NCBI GenBank assembly: GCA_002398565.1 | Contig: DGZP01000052.1 | Span: forward strand, 90,865-134,063 | Reading direction: 5' to 3' | Source: Proteiniphilum sp. UBA4977 | GTDB taxonomy: Bacteria; Bacteroidota; Bacteroidia; Bacteroidales; Dysgonomonadaceae | Length of the DNA stretch: 43,199 bases | Translations under genes and position numbers: made by a program | The notes under the pieces: generated by a model | The model's input: the letters and a program-made list of their open reading frames with translations, nothing else | Database searches by the model: none | Told to the model about the DNA's origin: nothing | In this document: positions 34,866 to 42,737 of the stretch, piece after piece | How the letters are laid out: each line of letters starts with the position of its first letter | Numbering within the stretch: position 1 is the first letter of the stretch

Positions 34866-36533
34866 ATGTGTGGAATCGTCTGTACTTTTAATCTAAAGAA
34901 ACCTGAGGATCAATTACGCCCTCAGCTGTTAAAGATGTCAACAAGACTGCGCCATCGCGGACCGGATTGCTCGGGAATTTTCTCATGCGACAAAGCCATT
35001 CTCACGCACGAGCGACTTTCCATTGTCGATCCGGCATCAGGGAAACAGCCATTGGTAAGCAAAGACCGCAAGCTAATCCTGGCTGTAAACGGGGAAATAT
35101 ACAATCATCGCGAGATCCGAAAGAGATATGAACAAACCTATGAATTCCTCACCCAATCTGATTGCGAAGTAATCCTGGCACTTTACCGTGACAAAGGGCC
35201 TTACTTTATGGAAGATCTGAATGGTATCTACGCCTTTGCCCTCTATGATATGGAAAAAGACGTCTATCTGATCGGGAGGGACCATATTGGAATTATTCCG
35301 CTGTATCAGGGATGGGACCAGGACGGAGCTTATTACGTAGCTTCCGAACTGAAAGCGCTGGAAGGATATTGCAACAGGATTGAGGAGTTTCTCCCGGGAC
35401 ATTATTATTACAGTCCTGATGGTAAACCTGCAAGATGGTATACACGTGACTGGATGGAATATGAGCATGTGAAAGACAATACTTCCAACGTGGACACATT
35501 ACGTAAGGCAATGGAGGATGCCGTGCAACGACAGCTCATGAGTGATGTGCCGTACGGGGTATTACTTTCAGGAGGATTGGATTCATCCATTATCTCTGCC
35601 GTGGCGAAAAAGTTTGCTGCCAGGCGTGTAGAGACAGATAACAAAGAGGATGCATGGTGGCCCCGGCTACACTCATTTGCGATCGGACTGAAAGGATCAC
35701 CTGATCTGGCTTCAGCCCGAAAAGTGGCCGCTCACATCGGCTCCGTCCATCACGAGATAGAATTTACCGTGCAGGAAGGCCTTGACGCCATTCGTGATGT
35801 GATCTATCACATTGAGACCTACGACGTGACAACGGTACGTGCCAGTACACCCATGTACCTGATTGCCCGCTATATCAAATCGATGGGCGTGAAAATGGTA
35901 CTCTCCGGCGAAGGTGCCGACGAAATTTTTGGAGGATATCTCTACTTCCATAAGGCGCCCAATACGGAAGAGTTTCATAAGGAGACTGTCAGGAAGCTGA
36001 GCAAATTGTATCAGTACGACTGCCTGCGTGCAAACAAGTCTCTCGCCTCGTGGGGGGTGGAGGGACGTGTTCCCTTTCTCGACAAGGAGTTCCTGGACGT
36101 AGCCATGAGGCTCAATCCAAAAGACAAGATGGCAGGAAACGGCAAAATAGAAAAACACATCCTTCGGCAGGCATTTGAGGATTACCTGCCCAAAGAGGTG
36201 GTCTGGCGACAGAAAGAACAATTTTCCGACGGCGTGGGATATAGTTGGATAGACAGCCTGAAAGAAATTGCGAACCGGCAGGTGAGCGACGAACAGATGA
36301 CAAACGTGCACCATCGCTTTCCCGTAAACCCACCGCTGACCAAAGAAGAATATGTCTACCGCACCATCTATTCCGATCTATTTCCTTCAGATAGTGCCGC
36401 TTCGTGCGTACCCTCCGTTCCTTCAGTTGCCTGTAGCACACCAGTGGCGCTCGCCTGGGACGAGACCTTCCGGAAGAATGCCGATCCTTCTGGAAGAGCA
36501 GTAAAAACAATACACGAACACGGCTTTGGATGA
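34866..36533 (+). CDS. asnB: Asparagine synthetase B (glutamine-hydrolysing)
   Basis: Makes asparagine from aspartate, ATP and glutamine. The 555-residue protein starts MCGIVC, so after methionine removal C2 is the N-terminal amidotransferase nucleophile. The glutaminase domain (to about 200) includes RHRGPD and NGEIYNH. The synthetase domain has the PP-loop LLSGGLDSSI (about 233-242) and the GEGADEIFGGYLYFHKAP segment. It sits 66 bases after gltD with no visible terminator, so it likely shares the gltBD transcript, completing ammonium use into asparagine. Its stop codon directly abuts the stop codon of the convergent manC. Confidence 0.96.
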   Translation: MCGIVCTFNLKKPEDQLRPQLLKMSTRLRHRGPDCSGIFSCDKAILTHERLSIVDPASGKQPLVSKDRKLILAVNGEIYNHREIRKRYEQTYEFLTQSDCEVILALYRDKGPYFMEDLNGIYAFALYDMEKDVYLIGRDHIGIIPLYQGWDQDGAYYVASELKALEGYCNRIEEFLPGHYYYSPDGKPARWYTRDWMEYEHVKDNTSNVDTLRKAMEDAVQRQLMSDVPYGVLLSGGLDSSIISAVAKKFAARRVETDNKEDAWWPRLHSFAIGLKGSPDLASARKVAAHIGSVHHEIEFTVQEGLDAIRDVIYHIETYDVTTVRASTPMYLIARYIKSMGVKMVLSGEGADEIFGGYLYFHKAPNTEEFHKETVRKLSKLYQYDCLRANKSLASWGVEGRVPFLDKEFLDVAMRLNPKDKMAGNGKIEKHILRQAFEDYLPKEVVWRQKEQFSDGVGYSWIDSLKEIANRQVSDEQMTNVHHRFPVNPPLTKEEYVYRTIYSDLFPSDSAASCVPSVPSVACSTPVALAWDETFRKNADPSGRAVKTIHEHGFG

Positions 36534-37616
36534 TCAGACATACTCATCTCCGTACCGGAATTTCACATCCGTCACAAAGTGTTTTATGCGTTGTTCTTCG
36601 CTTTTTTTACATATCAGCAACACATTGTCCGATTCGGCCACGATATAATCCTCAAGCCCCTGTATTACCACAAGCTTATCTTCGCTCATCGCCACAATGT
36701 TGTCGGTACTTTCAATATACAATGTTTTGCAATTCAGCTGTGCATTGTTGTCGCTATCTCGTTGCGACACATCATGCAGTGCACCCCAGGTACCCAGATC
36801 ACTCCAACCGAAATTGGAAATATTTACATATACGTTGTTCGCCTTTTCCAATATTCCGTAGTCTATGGAGATATTCGGACAAAAGGGAAAGCTTGTGTCA
36901 ATAAACTGCTTCTCGGAAGGTGTATTAAAAAGTTCTTTACCCTCATTAAATTTCTGCACAATGTCTGGCAGATGTTTTTTGAAAGCATCAATGATGCTGT
37001 TCACATTCCAGAGAAAAATACCGGAGTTCCACATAAACTCACCGCTTTCCACAAATTTTCTTGCCAGGTCGAGATTAGGCTTTTCGGTAAAGGCTTTCAC
37101 CTTTTGAATTCCATCCATATCTTTCTCATCCACCTGGATGTAGCCATAACCCGTTTCGGGGCGATTAGGTTTGATTCCCAGCGTAAGCAGAACCGGGTTT
37201 TGACCTACAAACTCCAACCCTTTCTTCATATCGATCTCAAACTGCTCTTCATTCATGATGAGGTGGTCGGAGGGTGCCACAATGATGTTGGCATCCGGGT
37301 TTACAGCTCTGATTCTGAACGAAGCATAGGCTATAGCAGGGGCAGTATTGCGTCTTATAGGTTCCAGCAGAAGCTGATTTTCTTTAATTTCAGGCAACTG
37401 CATTCTGATTGTTTCAGCGTACGCGTCATTGGTTACGAGGTAAATATTTTCTACGGGAACTATTTTTTTAAAGCGGTCGAAAGTACTTTGCAGCAGCGAT
37501 CGTCCTGTGCCGAAGAAATCAAGGAACTGCTTGGGTTTATCCTCCTTGCTAAAAGGCCAGAAGCGGCTTCCCACACCGCCACACATGATCACACAAAAAT
37601 TATTATTGTTTCTCAT
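36534..37616 (-). CDS. manC: Mannose-1-phosphate guanylyltransferase (GDP-mannose pyrophosphorylase)
   Basis: Synthesises GDP-mannose from mannose-1-phosphate and GTP for glycan building. The 360-residue protein has the nucleotidyltransferase signature CGGVGSRFWPFSKEDKPKQF at about 12-31, PSDHLIMNE (about 115), and FTEKPNLDLARKF with WNSGIFLWN (about 172-204). There is no C-terminal phosphomannose isomerase domain, so this is the single-function short form. It stands alone on the minus strand, tail to tail with asnB with zero bases between, and its promoter was not identified in the 240 bases upstream. Confidence 0.95.
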   Translation of the reverse strand: MRNNNNFCVIMCGGVGSRFWPFSKEDKPKQFLDFFGTGRSLLQSTFDRFKKIVPVENIYLVTNDAYAETIRMQLPEIKENQLLLEPIRRNTAPAIAYASFRIRAVNPDANIIVAPSDHLIMNEEQFEIDMKKGLEFVGQNPVLLTLGIKPNRPETGYGYIQVDEKDMDGIQKVKAFTEKPNLDLARKFVESGEFMWNSGIFLWNVNSIIDAFKKHLPDIVQKFNEGKELFNTPSEKQFIDTSFPFCPNISIDYGILEKANNVYVNISNFGWSDLGTWGALHDVSQRDSDNNAQLNCKTLYIESTDNIVAMSEDKLVVIQGLEDYIVAESDNVLLICKKSEEQRIKHFVTDVKFRYGDEYV

Positions 37617-37831
37617 TCCTAAGATTATATTAATAAAATAAAATTTCCATAGGGTGCTAAATGACTATTTTCCGCGGGTTTATGTCATAAATAACATCTT
37701 ATTTTTACAATTTGTTTTAAATCTTGCTTTTTGCACCCTTAAAGATACAAACAAAAGAGCATCCGGAGGGAAAAGGGTGGTTAAATTGCATAAAAATAAA
37801 GATAACTTTTTCGTAATCCCGAAAATATATG

Positions 37832-37839
37832 TACTTTTG
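37832..37839 (+). promoter_or_regulatory. -7 element of tRNA-Leu
   Basis: TACTTTTG matches TAnnTTTG 20 bases before the tRNA. The expected -33 area (TTTTTCG near 37807-37813) is only a partial match. The stretch 37617-37831 upstream holds no gene. Confidence 0.55.
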
Positions 37840-37859
37840 CACTCACTTTTCTACAGAAT

Positions 37860-37943
37860 GCCCAGATGGCGGAATTGGTAGACGCGCTGGTCTCAAACAC
37901 CAGTGGATTCACTTCCATGCCGGTTCGATCCCGGCTCTGGGTA
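37860..37943 (+). tRNA. tRNA-Leu (anticodon CAA)
   Basis: An 84-base class II tRNA with a long variable arm. Acceptor GCCCAGA (37860-37866) pairs with TCTGGGT (37936-37942), discriminator A. Anticodon stem CTGGT/ACCAG encloses loop CTCAAAC with anticodon CAA. T-arm GCCGG-TTCGATC-CCGGC is intact. The first acceptor pair is G-U instead of G-C. CCA is not encoded. The 3' end is the insertion site of the element to its right. Confidence 0.96.
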
Positions 37944-37945
37944 CT
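37921..37945 (+). repeat. Left attachment repeat (tRNA-Leu 3' end)
   Basis: The T-arm and acceptor end of tRNA-Leu. Nineteen of its 25 positions match the stretch at 42595-42619, including CGGCTCTGGG followed by ACT after one mismatch. It forms the left boundary of the genomic island. Confidence 0.7.
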
Positions 37946-37946
37946 C

Positions 37947-37981
37947 AAAAACCCTGACTATCAATTGATAATCAGGGTTTT
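37947..37981 (+). terminator. Hairpin after tRNA-Leu
   Basis: AAAACCCTGA and TCAGGGTTTT form the base of a hairpin whose upper part (CTATCA / TGATAA) is nearly complementary, followed by TATCTTTTT. It ends the tRNA-Leu transcript and lies just inside the island, so it was probably brought by the element. Confidence 0.75.
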
Positions 37982-37994
37982 ATCTTTTTAAAAA

Positions 37995-38016
37995 GTGTAC
38001 TAAAAGCGTACTATTT
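37995..38016 (+). repeat. Tandem 11-bp repeat pair near left island end (candidate arm-type sites)
   Basis: Two adjacent 11-bp units, GTGTACTAAAA and GCGTACTATTT, 50 bases inside the left boundary. They match the pair at 42485-42506 at 18 of 22 positions in the same orientation. The position and the tandem layout resemble arm-type binding sites of tyrosine recombinases. Confidence 0.6.
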
Positions 38017-38078
38017 AACCGATTTTCTGAAAATTACGGAAATGTATTCCTTTGCTTTCTCATATTGTATATAATTCC

Positions 38079-38086
38079 TATTTTTG
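38079..38086 (+). promoter_or_regulatory. -7 element of first island gene
   Basis: TATTTTTG matches TAnnTTTG 26 bases before the ATG at 38112. It excludes the in-frame TTG at 38052 as start. No -33 TTTG lies at the standard distance. Confidence 0.5.
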
Positions 38087-38111
38087 TCGGTATAAGCCAA
38101 AAATCAATGAT

Positions 38112-39080
38112 ATGCAACCAATATTTCAACGTCTTCAAAAATTCATCAATGAATTTACCTCATCACGGTTGAAAAAATCAATCGACCTTTTTGAGTTGAA
38201 ATCCGAATATTGGGATGATAAAACCCTACACACGCATATCCGTGAAGAAATTTACAAGGCGTCATGCGAGTTGGTAGAGTTACATGAGAAGTACCCCACA
38301 CTTCACGTCATTACAAATTATCCCGACTTGAAGAATATCCTTTGGGATAGCACCTTTATCGAATCCATCTCTCCCGATGAAAGGAAAAAGTACCACAATT
38401 CCGAAAGTACCAGTTTAAGCCATGACAGGCTGAAAGACGATCCCGAAATATATGACGGGCAGTTACCCTATTTCTCCGGTATCATCTCATCCATTTACCT
38501 TACCGGATATATCGCATTCCTTCAATCCAAGTTACCCGAAGAGAAAACGACCAACATTTTAACCGAAGGAAAATCCACTTTTGAAGCGCAGCTCAATACC
38601 GCACAAATCAAATTATTGTCCGAATGCCTTAACGATGTACGTATGTTTCCCGAGAATATCACAAGCCAGACACTTGAAAATATATTTGCCTGTAACCTTT
38701 CACAACCATTAAAGGCACGCAATAACCGCCTGTTGGCCTATTTCTTCTCGGCATTGGACGACCGCAGCCCGATCACACGCAACTGGCAATCGGTGATCGA
38801 TAAAAACCGCCTTTTCCTCTCTTCGGGAAAAAGCAAACCGCTCAAACAATCCGACCTGTCCACGGCAAATTCCGAAATTAAGTTCACTCCCCCCATCGGT
38901 TCGGCAACCATTGCGGTTATCGGTATCGGTGCAAAATATGACCTGAAAAACATACCCGTGGGATTGTTTGTCAATCCCTATTTCAACATACATAACCTGA
39001 TCCCGTTTTCTATGGAAAATTATCATGAGCGTACATCCGAGGAGGGCTTCCGCTTTGGTGTTGTCTATTATCTTCATTGA
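38112..39080 (+). CDS. Island protein of unknown function (DUF6617-like)
   Basis: A 322-residue soluble protein without signal peptide or membrane segment. It begins MQPIFQRLQKFINEF, then has a helical region of alternating charge (about 15-80, SSRLKKSIDLFELKSEYWDD, EEIYKASCELVELHEKYP) and a more beta-rich C-terminal third (IGSATIAVIGIGAKYDLKN, VGLFVNPYFN) ending GFRFGVVYYLH. I cannot assign a function; the sequence is reminiscent of hypothetical proteins often seen beside Bacteroidales integrases, possibly DUF6617, but that name is from memory only. It is the first gene after the left boundary and the only island gene on the plus strand apart from the lipoprotein. Confidence 0.65.
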   Translation: MQPIFQRLQKFINEFTSSRLKKSIDLFELKSEYWDDKTLHTHIREEIYKASCELVELHEKYPTLHVITNYPDLKNILWDSTFIESISPDERKKYHNSESTSLSHDRLKDDPEIYDGQLPYFSGIISSIYLTGYIAFLQSKLPEEKTTNILTEGKSTFEAQLNTAQIKLLSECLNDVRMFPENITSQTLENIFACNLSQPLKARNNRLLAYFFSALDDRSPITRNWQSVIDKNRLFLSSGKSKPLKQSDLSTANSEIKFTPPIGSATIAVIGIGAKYDLKNIPVGLFVNPYFNIHNLIPFSMENYHERTSEEGFRFGVVYYLH

Positions 39081-39163
39081 GAATGAATCCGTATCAAAAC
39101 ATTTAGCTTTATCAGGATATGTAAGTTAATTTGTAAAAGTAATTGTTTGAAAAAAGTGACGAA

Positions 39164-39949
39164 ATGAAAACAAAATTTTTATTCGGAATATTGGTTTTAT
39201 TCCTTGGCACAATCAACTTTGTGGGTTGTAATGATGATGACAATTTGAAGCCTATAGAGTTAAGAGACAGAGAAGGGACATCAATCTCTATTTTCTATCC
39301 TCCTGCCTCAGGATACAGTTTTTCTCTACAGGGTGGTGACGGCAACTACAAGATAATATCAGAAAATCCTGAAGTAGTTACCGCGGAAATGATTTCTTCT
39401 GTCGATTTTCGATTGGAAGCAAAAAGTATAGGTGAAGCCAAGGTGACAATAACCGATAATTCACAAAATATATTGACACTAAATGTGAGTATAATATATG
39501 AAACAATTAATATTGTCATAGAGGCACATGATGTTTTTACAGATGGGGGTGATCTGACCGGAAATGAGAAAAAAGCGATCCAAGAGAAACAACTTGTTGA
39601 AATTCCAGTAAAAGTCGGAGGCGGCTATAAGTTTATTTATACTGATTACGAAGACGAAGATAGAGGAGGGAAAGCGATTGTTTATCCGGAGAAATTTGGC
39701 TCTAACGGCATTGAGACAACTTTTAAAAAGAAAAGAATAACAATCGACGAAACGACCAATAGTTTCACAATAGGATTTGAGATTGATATTAATAATGAAA
39801 AAAGACTTCTAGTCTTAAGTAGATATTATCCATCTACCAAATCTGAAGCACTCGTTCCTATAGCGTTATTCGAGGATGTTACCTCAAAAGTACAAGTTGA
39901 ATATCCTAAAGCGGAATCAGTATTCACAGCTCAAGTCATAGAGAAGTAG
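39164..39949 (+). CDS. Island-encoded Ig-like lipoprotein
   Basis: A 261-residue lipoprotein. The start is ATG 39164 (MKTKFLFGILVLFLG), giving a normal signal peptide ending at lipobox FVGC with C22 acylated, followed by NDDDN, an acidic run like the Bacteroidetes surface-export signal. Residues about 30-110 (YSFSLQGGDGNYKIISENPE, ISSVDFRLEAKSIGEAKVTI) resemble a bacterial Ig-like (Big) repeat. The remaining C-terminal half is unassigned. Codon use is AT-richer than the housekeeping genes. It follows the unknown island gene by 83 bases. Function unknown, perhaps adhesion or surface display. Confidence 0.72.
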   Translation: MKTKFLFGILVLFLGTINFVGCNDDDNLKPIELRDREGTSISIFYPPASGYSFSLQGGDGNYKIISENPEVVTAEMISSVDFRLEAKSIGEAKVTITDNSQNILTLNVSIIYETINIVIEAHDVFTDGGDLTGNEKKAIQEKQLVEIPVKVGGGYKFIYTDYEDEDRGGKAIVYPEKFGSNGIETTFKKKRITIDETTNSFTIGFEIDINNEKRLLVLSRYYPSTKSEALVPIALFEDVTSKVQVEYPKAESVFTAQVIEK

Positions 39950-39979
39950 TAAAAAATCCATGTTTACTCAATAATTAAA

Positions 39980-40024
39980 TGCAACATCTCTCAAGATAGA
40001 AGAATTATTTTCGGAGATGTTGCA
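39980..40024. repeat. Long-loop inverted repeat between convergent island genes
   Basis: An 11-bp perfect inverted repeat (TGCAACATCTC / GAGATGTTGCA) with a 23-base loop sits between the convergent lipoprotein and DUF1016 genes. It has no T-tract on either side, so it may be a bidirectional transcription barrier. Confidence 0.5.
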
Positions 40025-40047
40025 ATCTTATGCCTACCCCATTAAAA

Positions 40048-41184
40048 TCACATCAACCTTCTCAATTCCTCTTCATCGGGCAAAATATCCCTATATTTCT
40101 CCGGCAATTCTGTTGCCAATTTGTATGTGGAAACGCCCATCGGTTTAGACGTATCCCTAAAAGCGTATTCCACTATTTTTTCTTTCTTCGATTTGCAAAG
40201 AATAATGCCGATGGATCGGTTTTCGTGCGGCAGGCGAACCAAATCATCGAGAGCGGAAAGATAGAAATTCATTTTTCCAAGATATTCGGGTTTAAATGCG
40301 CCCCGTTTCAACTCAAACGCTACCATACATTGCAGTTGGCGATTGAAGAAAAGTAAATCGACAAAATATTCCTGTTCTTCAACAATAAAACGATACTGAT
40401 TGCCGATAAAGGCAAAATCTTTCCCCAAAGACATGATAAAGTTTTTGATATTCAACATGATTTCACTTTCGAGAACCCGCTCATCAAATTCTTCATCCGG
40501 CGATTCAATATTAATGTAATCCAACAAGTATTCATCTTTGAACGAAAGGAGCGCTTTTCGCCTTAAGTCGGCATCAGAAATGGTTATGGAGAAGTTGTTA
40601 GCGAGTTTGCCTTGTTGGGAGAAAAGATTCTCTTTCAAGCAGTATTTTAATTTTTCCACACTCCAAAAATCAGTTGCGCATCGGTCAATGTAGAACAGTC
40701 GCTCAGCCAACGATTCAGTTTTCTTGACAATTTCATTATGATGCGTGAAGCCAATTAACGTAAAATTCGGCGTTGGAAGCAAAGATGCGTTTGCTAGCCA
40801 ATCTGTTTTAATCTGCAAATCGTCCGATACTGACGAACGAGTTGTAATGTGCTCGAAATTAGACCGTAATAAATCGTCAGTTGCTAACTGACGATTTAGG
40901 ATGTCGCACCACGCTTCGTAAAAAAGCCGCATATTCTTGATGTTCGCAGCTGAAAAACCGCGCAAGCCGGGTAATTCTTGTTGTAGTTGATTCGAGATTT
41001 GATCGATAGCTCCCGTTCCCCAAGTCCCTTCGCGCGATTTTCTCGATACAAATTCCCCGATACCGTAATACAGCGACAATAACTCTCTGTTGGCTAATGC
41101 TGCAGCCTTATAACGGCTTTGCAAAATGGCACTCTTAATGGCTTGTATTGCTTGGTTAAAATTTGTGCTGAATTGTTGTTGCAT
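40048..41184 (-). CDS. DUF1016/YhcG-family PD-(D/E)XK nuclease
   Basis: A 378-residue predicted DNA endonuclease. The N-terminal DUF1016 domain (about 10-95; ANRELLSLYYGIGEFVSR, LRGFSAANIKNMRLFYEAW) is a helical DNA-binding module. The C-terminal half holds the PD-(D/E)XK core: D276 in EYFVDLLFF, and E291 and K293 in VAFELKRG, followed by the conserved LGKMNFYLSALDD and GIILCKSK. All core residues are present. Families of this kind are frequent near restriction or anti-phage genes and mobile elements. It is on the same strand as the recombinase and begins 61 bases after the end of that gene. Its substrate is unknown. Confidence 0.87.
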   Translation of the reverse strand: MQQQFSTNFNQAIQAIKSAILQSRYKAAALANRELLSLYYGIGEFVSRKSREGTWGTGAIDQISNQLQQELPGLRGFSAANIKNMRLFYEAWCDILNRQLATDDLLRSNFEHITTRSSVSDDLQIKTDWLANASLLPTPNFTLIGFTHHNEIVKKTESLAERLFYIDRCATDFWSVEKLKYCLKENLFSQQGKLANNFSITISDADLRRKALLSFKDEYLLDYINIESPDEEFDERVLESEIMLNIKNFIMSLGKDFAFIGNQYRFIVEEQEYFVDLLFFNRQLQCMVAFELKRGAFKPEYLGKMNFYLSALDDLVRLPHENRSIGIILCKSKKEKIVEYAFRDTSKPMGVSTYKLATELPEKYRDILPDEEELRRLM

Positions 41185-41245
41185 ATCCTTTTCGTTTTAA
41201 GCAAATTAGGAAATCAGTCGTTTACAAAGATAAAAAATTCCCGGT

Positions 41246-42366
41246 TTATAATTTCAATTCCGGCAAACTGTCAATCGCTTTCTGTTTCAATTCATCCACG
41301 GCACGAGTATATTTTTCCATATGCTTTAACCCGCTATGCCCCAATAGACTGGCAACGGTTTCAATATTTGCCCCATTATTTAAGATATTCACAGCGAATG
41401 AGTGCCGTCCGCAATGCCAGGTAATATGCTTTTTAATTCCGGCACGTGCCACCCAACGTTTCAATGCTTTGTTGCACATGGTATGGCTGGGGAGAGTGAA
41501 TGTGTATTCATCCTTATTGTCTGAATCCTCAATCAAGCTCAATAGACCGTCATTCAGAGGAATAACAACCCCACTTGATGCGTTTTTACCCTTTGTCTTC
41601 AATTGCTCAAATTTTAATAACCGATTAGAATAATCGACATTCCGATATTTTAATTCGATCACTTCACAATGGCGGATACCATTGTAGAGCCTGTTCATCG
41701 ATTTTACAGACAACTCCCTTACAGGGATTTTTCACCATAACATCATGATCTATGGCATAATGTATCACTTTTTTAAAGCGTTGATAGTAACCTTTCGCCC
41801 CCTCTTCCATACTCCTACTTTGCAGATACTCCACAAAATCGATCATCATATCTTTTGTGAGTTCTTCGGGTCTTATGCGACGTGAATATTGGGGATAGCT
41901 ATCATCCAAAAAATCTTTGAACCGTTTGAATGCACCTTCCATCATCCGGATATCTTTCTTCGTATAACTATCAATATAGGATTGGAAATAATCCAAAAAG
42001 TTGACATTCTTATCTTTCTTCAGACGATAACCATGAATATTTTGCTTTAACTCTTGCTCACGCTCCGACCTGATCTTCAAAGCCAGCTCCAATGTTTCTT
42101 TATTTGTCTGGCGTTCAATGGGTGTTCGAGGTTTTTCCAATAGATAGAGATTCAGGTTTTCTTTTCTCCGGTTATGCCTAACTGAAAATTTTGGTTTTCC
42201 CGCCATTGCTCCCGATGTGTAATATACCTGATTACCCTCCCTATCTAAAACAGGGTTTTGCTCACGTCCCAAGTAGTAATCGAGATACAAACTGATCCTA
42301 CCATCGGAGAGGATATTTTGCTGTAATTTCGGGTTTTTCTTTGGTTTTTGCCTCTAACTTTGCCAT
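41246..42366 (-). pseudogene. int: Tyrosine recombinase (island integrase), broken by frameshift and internal deletion
   Basis: Remains of a phage-integrase-family recombinase of Bacteroidales type. The N-terminal arm-binding part (SDGRISLYLDYYLGREQNP) and the core-binding domain (DYFQSYIDSYTKKDIRMME) lie in one frame (41664-42290 and upstream). The catalytic part with R (NGIRHCEVIEL), HCGRHSF, LLGHSG and the nucleophile Y (MEKYTRAVDEL) lies in another (41246-41713). Between DEQAL and LYNGIRH about 35 family residues are missing and the frame changes, removing the start of the catalytic domain. A second lesion is seen near the start: ATG 42366 (MAKLEAK) runs out of frame at a run of five Ts at 42345-42349, where one base fewer would restore PKKNPKLQQNILSDGRISL. 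Confidence 0.85.
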
Positions 42367-42484
42367 AATATTCAATGCTTATGGTTCTATACCGGATTGT
42401 GTACACAACCGAGTTAAACTTATAAATATCTGATTTTCTACTTGTTTCTCTTTTTGGTAAAGATACAAAATAATTTTATTCGAG

Positions 42485-42506
42485 GTGTACTAATAGTGTA
42501 CTAAAT
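42485..42506 (+). repeat. Tandem 11-bp repeat pair near right island end (candidate arm-type sites)
   Basis: Two adjacent units, GTGTACTAATA and GTGTACTAAAT, about 100 bases inside the right boundary and 120 bases upstream of the integrase start. They match the left pair at 18 of 22 positions and in the same orientation. Location upstream of int also allows a role in controlling int transcription. Confidence 0.6.
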
Positions 42507-42594
42507 GACAAAATATAGGCAATAATGGAGAATTTTATAAATTATAATTATTTGAATTTTAGGTTATTATTTCTTTTAGTTTCCAATTTTTTCA

Positions 42595-42619
42595 CGGTTA
42601 TGTATCGGCTCTGGGCACT
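42595..42619 (+). repeat. Right attachment repeat (displaced tRNA-Leu 3' end)
   Basis: CGGTT, then six degenerate bases, then CGGCTCTGGG, C, ACT. It aligns without gaps to 37921-37945 at 19 of 25 positions. Its acceptor part TCTGGGC is the exact complement of the tRNA 5' acceptor strand GCCCAGA, whereas the present tRNA has TCTGGGT. Confidence 0.68.
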
Positions 42620-42737
42620 ATTTCAAAACGCTAAATCATTAACAGTAAATAATTTATCGTTTTTATTTTGCTTTCCGTGTCCGCAATTGTCCGCATTTTT
42701 AGGGAAGTCTAAGAAAAGTTTATTTTTTTATGATATT

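Larger units (their letters stand above)
37932..42619. mobile_element. Small integrative element (about 4.7 kb) inserted in tRNA-Leu, immobilised
   Basis: Bounded on the left by the 3' end of tRNA-Leu (CGGCTCTGGGTACT, 37932-37945) and on the right by its imperfect copy (42606-42619). Both ends carry a pair of tandem 11-bp GTGTACTA-type repeats. Inside are an unknown protein, an Ig-like lipoprotein, a DUF1016 nuclease and a tyrosine recombinase pointing away from the right boundary. No conjugation or replication gene is visible, so it is a minimal island or a deletion remnant. The recombinase is broken, so it should not excise by itself. Confidence 0.72.
42367..42737. other. Right end of the island and flank, no gene
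   Basis: About 370 AT-rich bases between the integrase start and the helicase remnant. It holds the right tandem repeats (42485-42506) and the right attachment repeat (42595-42619). The short open frame at 42525-42794 has no recognisable product and crosses both the attachment repeat and the helicase stop, so it is dismissed. Confidence 0.5.

Noticed and set aside
36579..37622. 347-codon plus-strand open frame opposite manC
   Set aside because: It mirrors manC in the opposite strand, has no motif and no promoter, and would collide with the clear nucleotidyltransferase gene.
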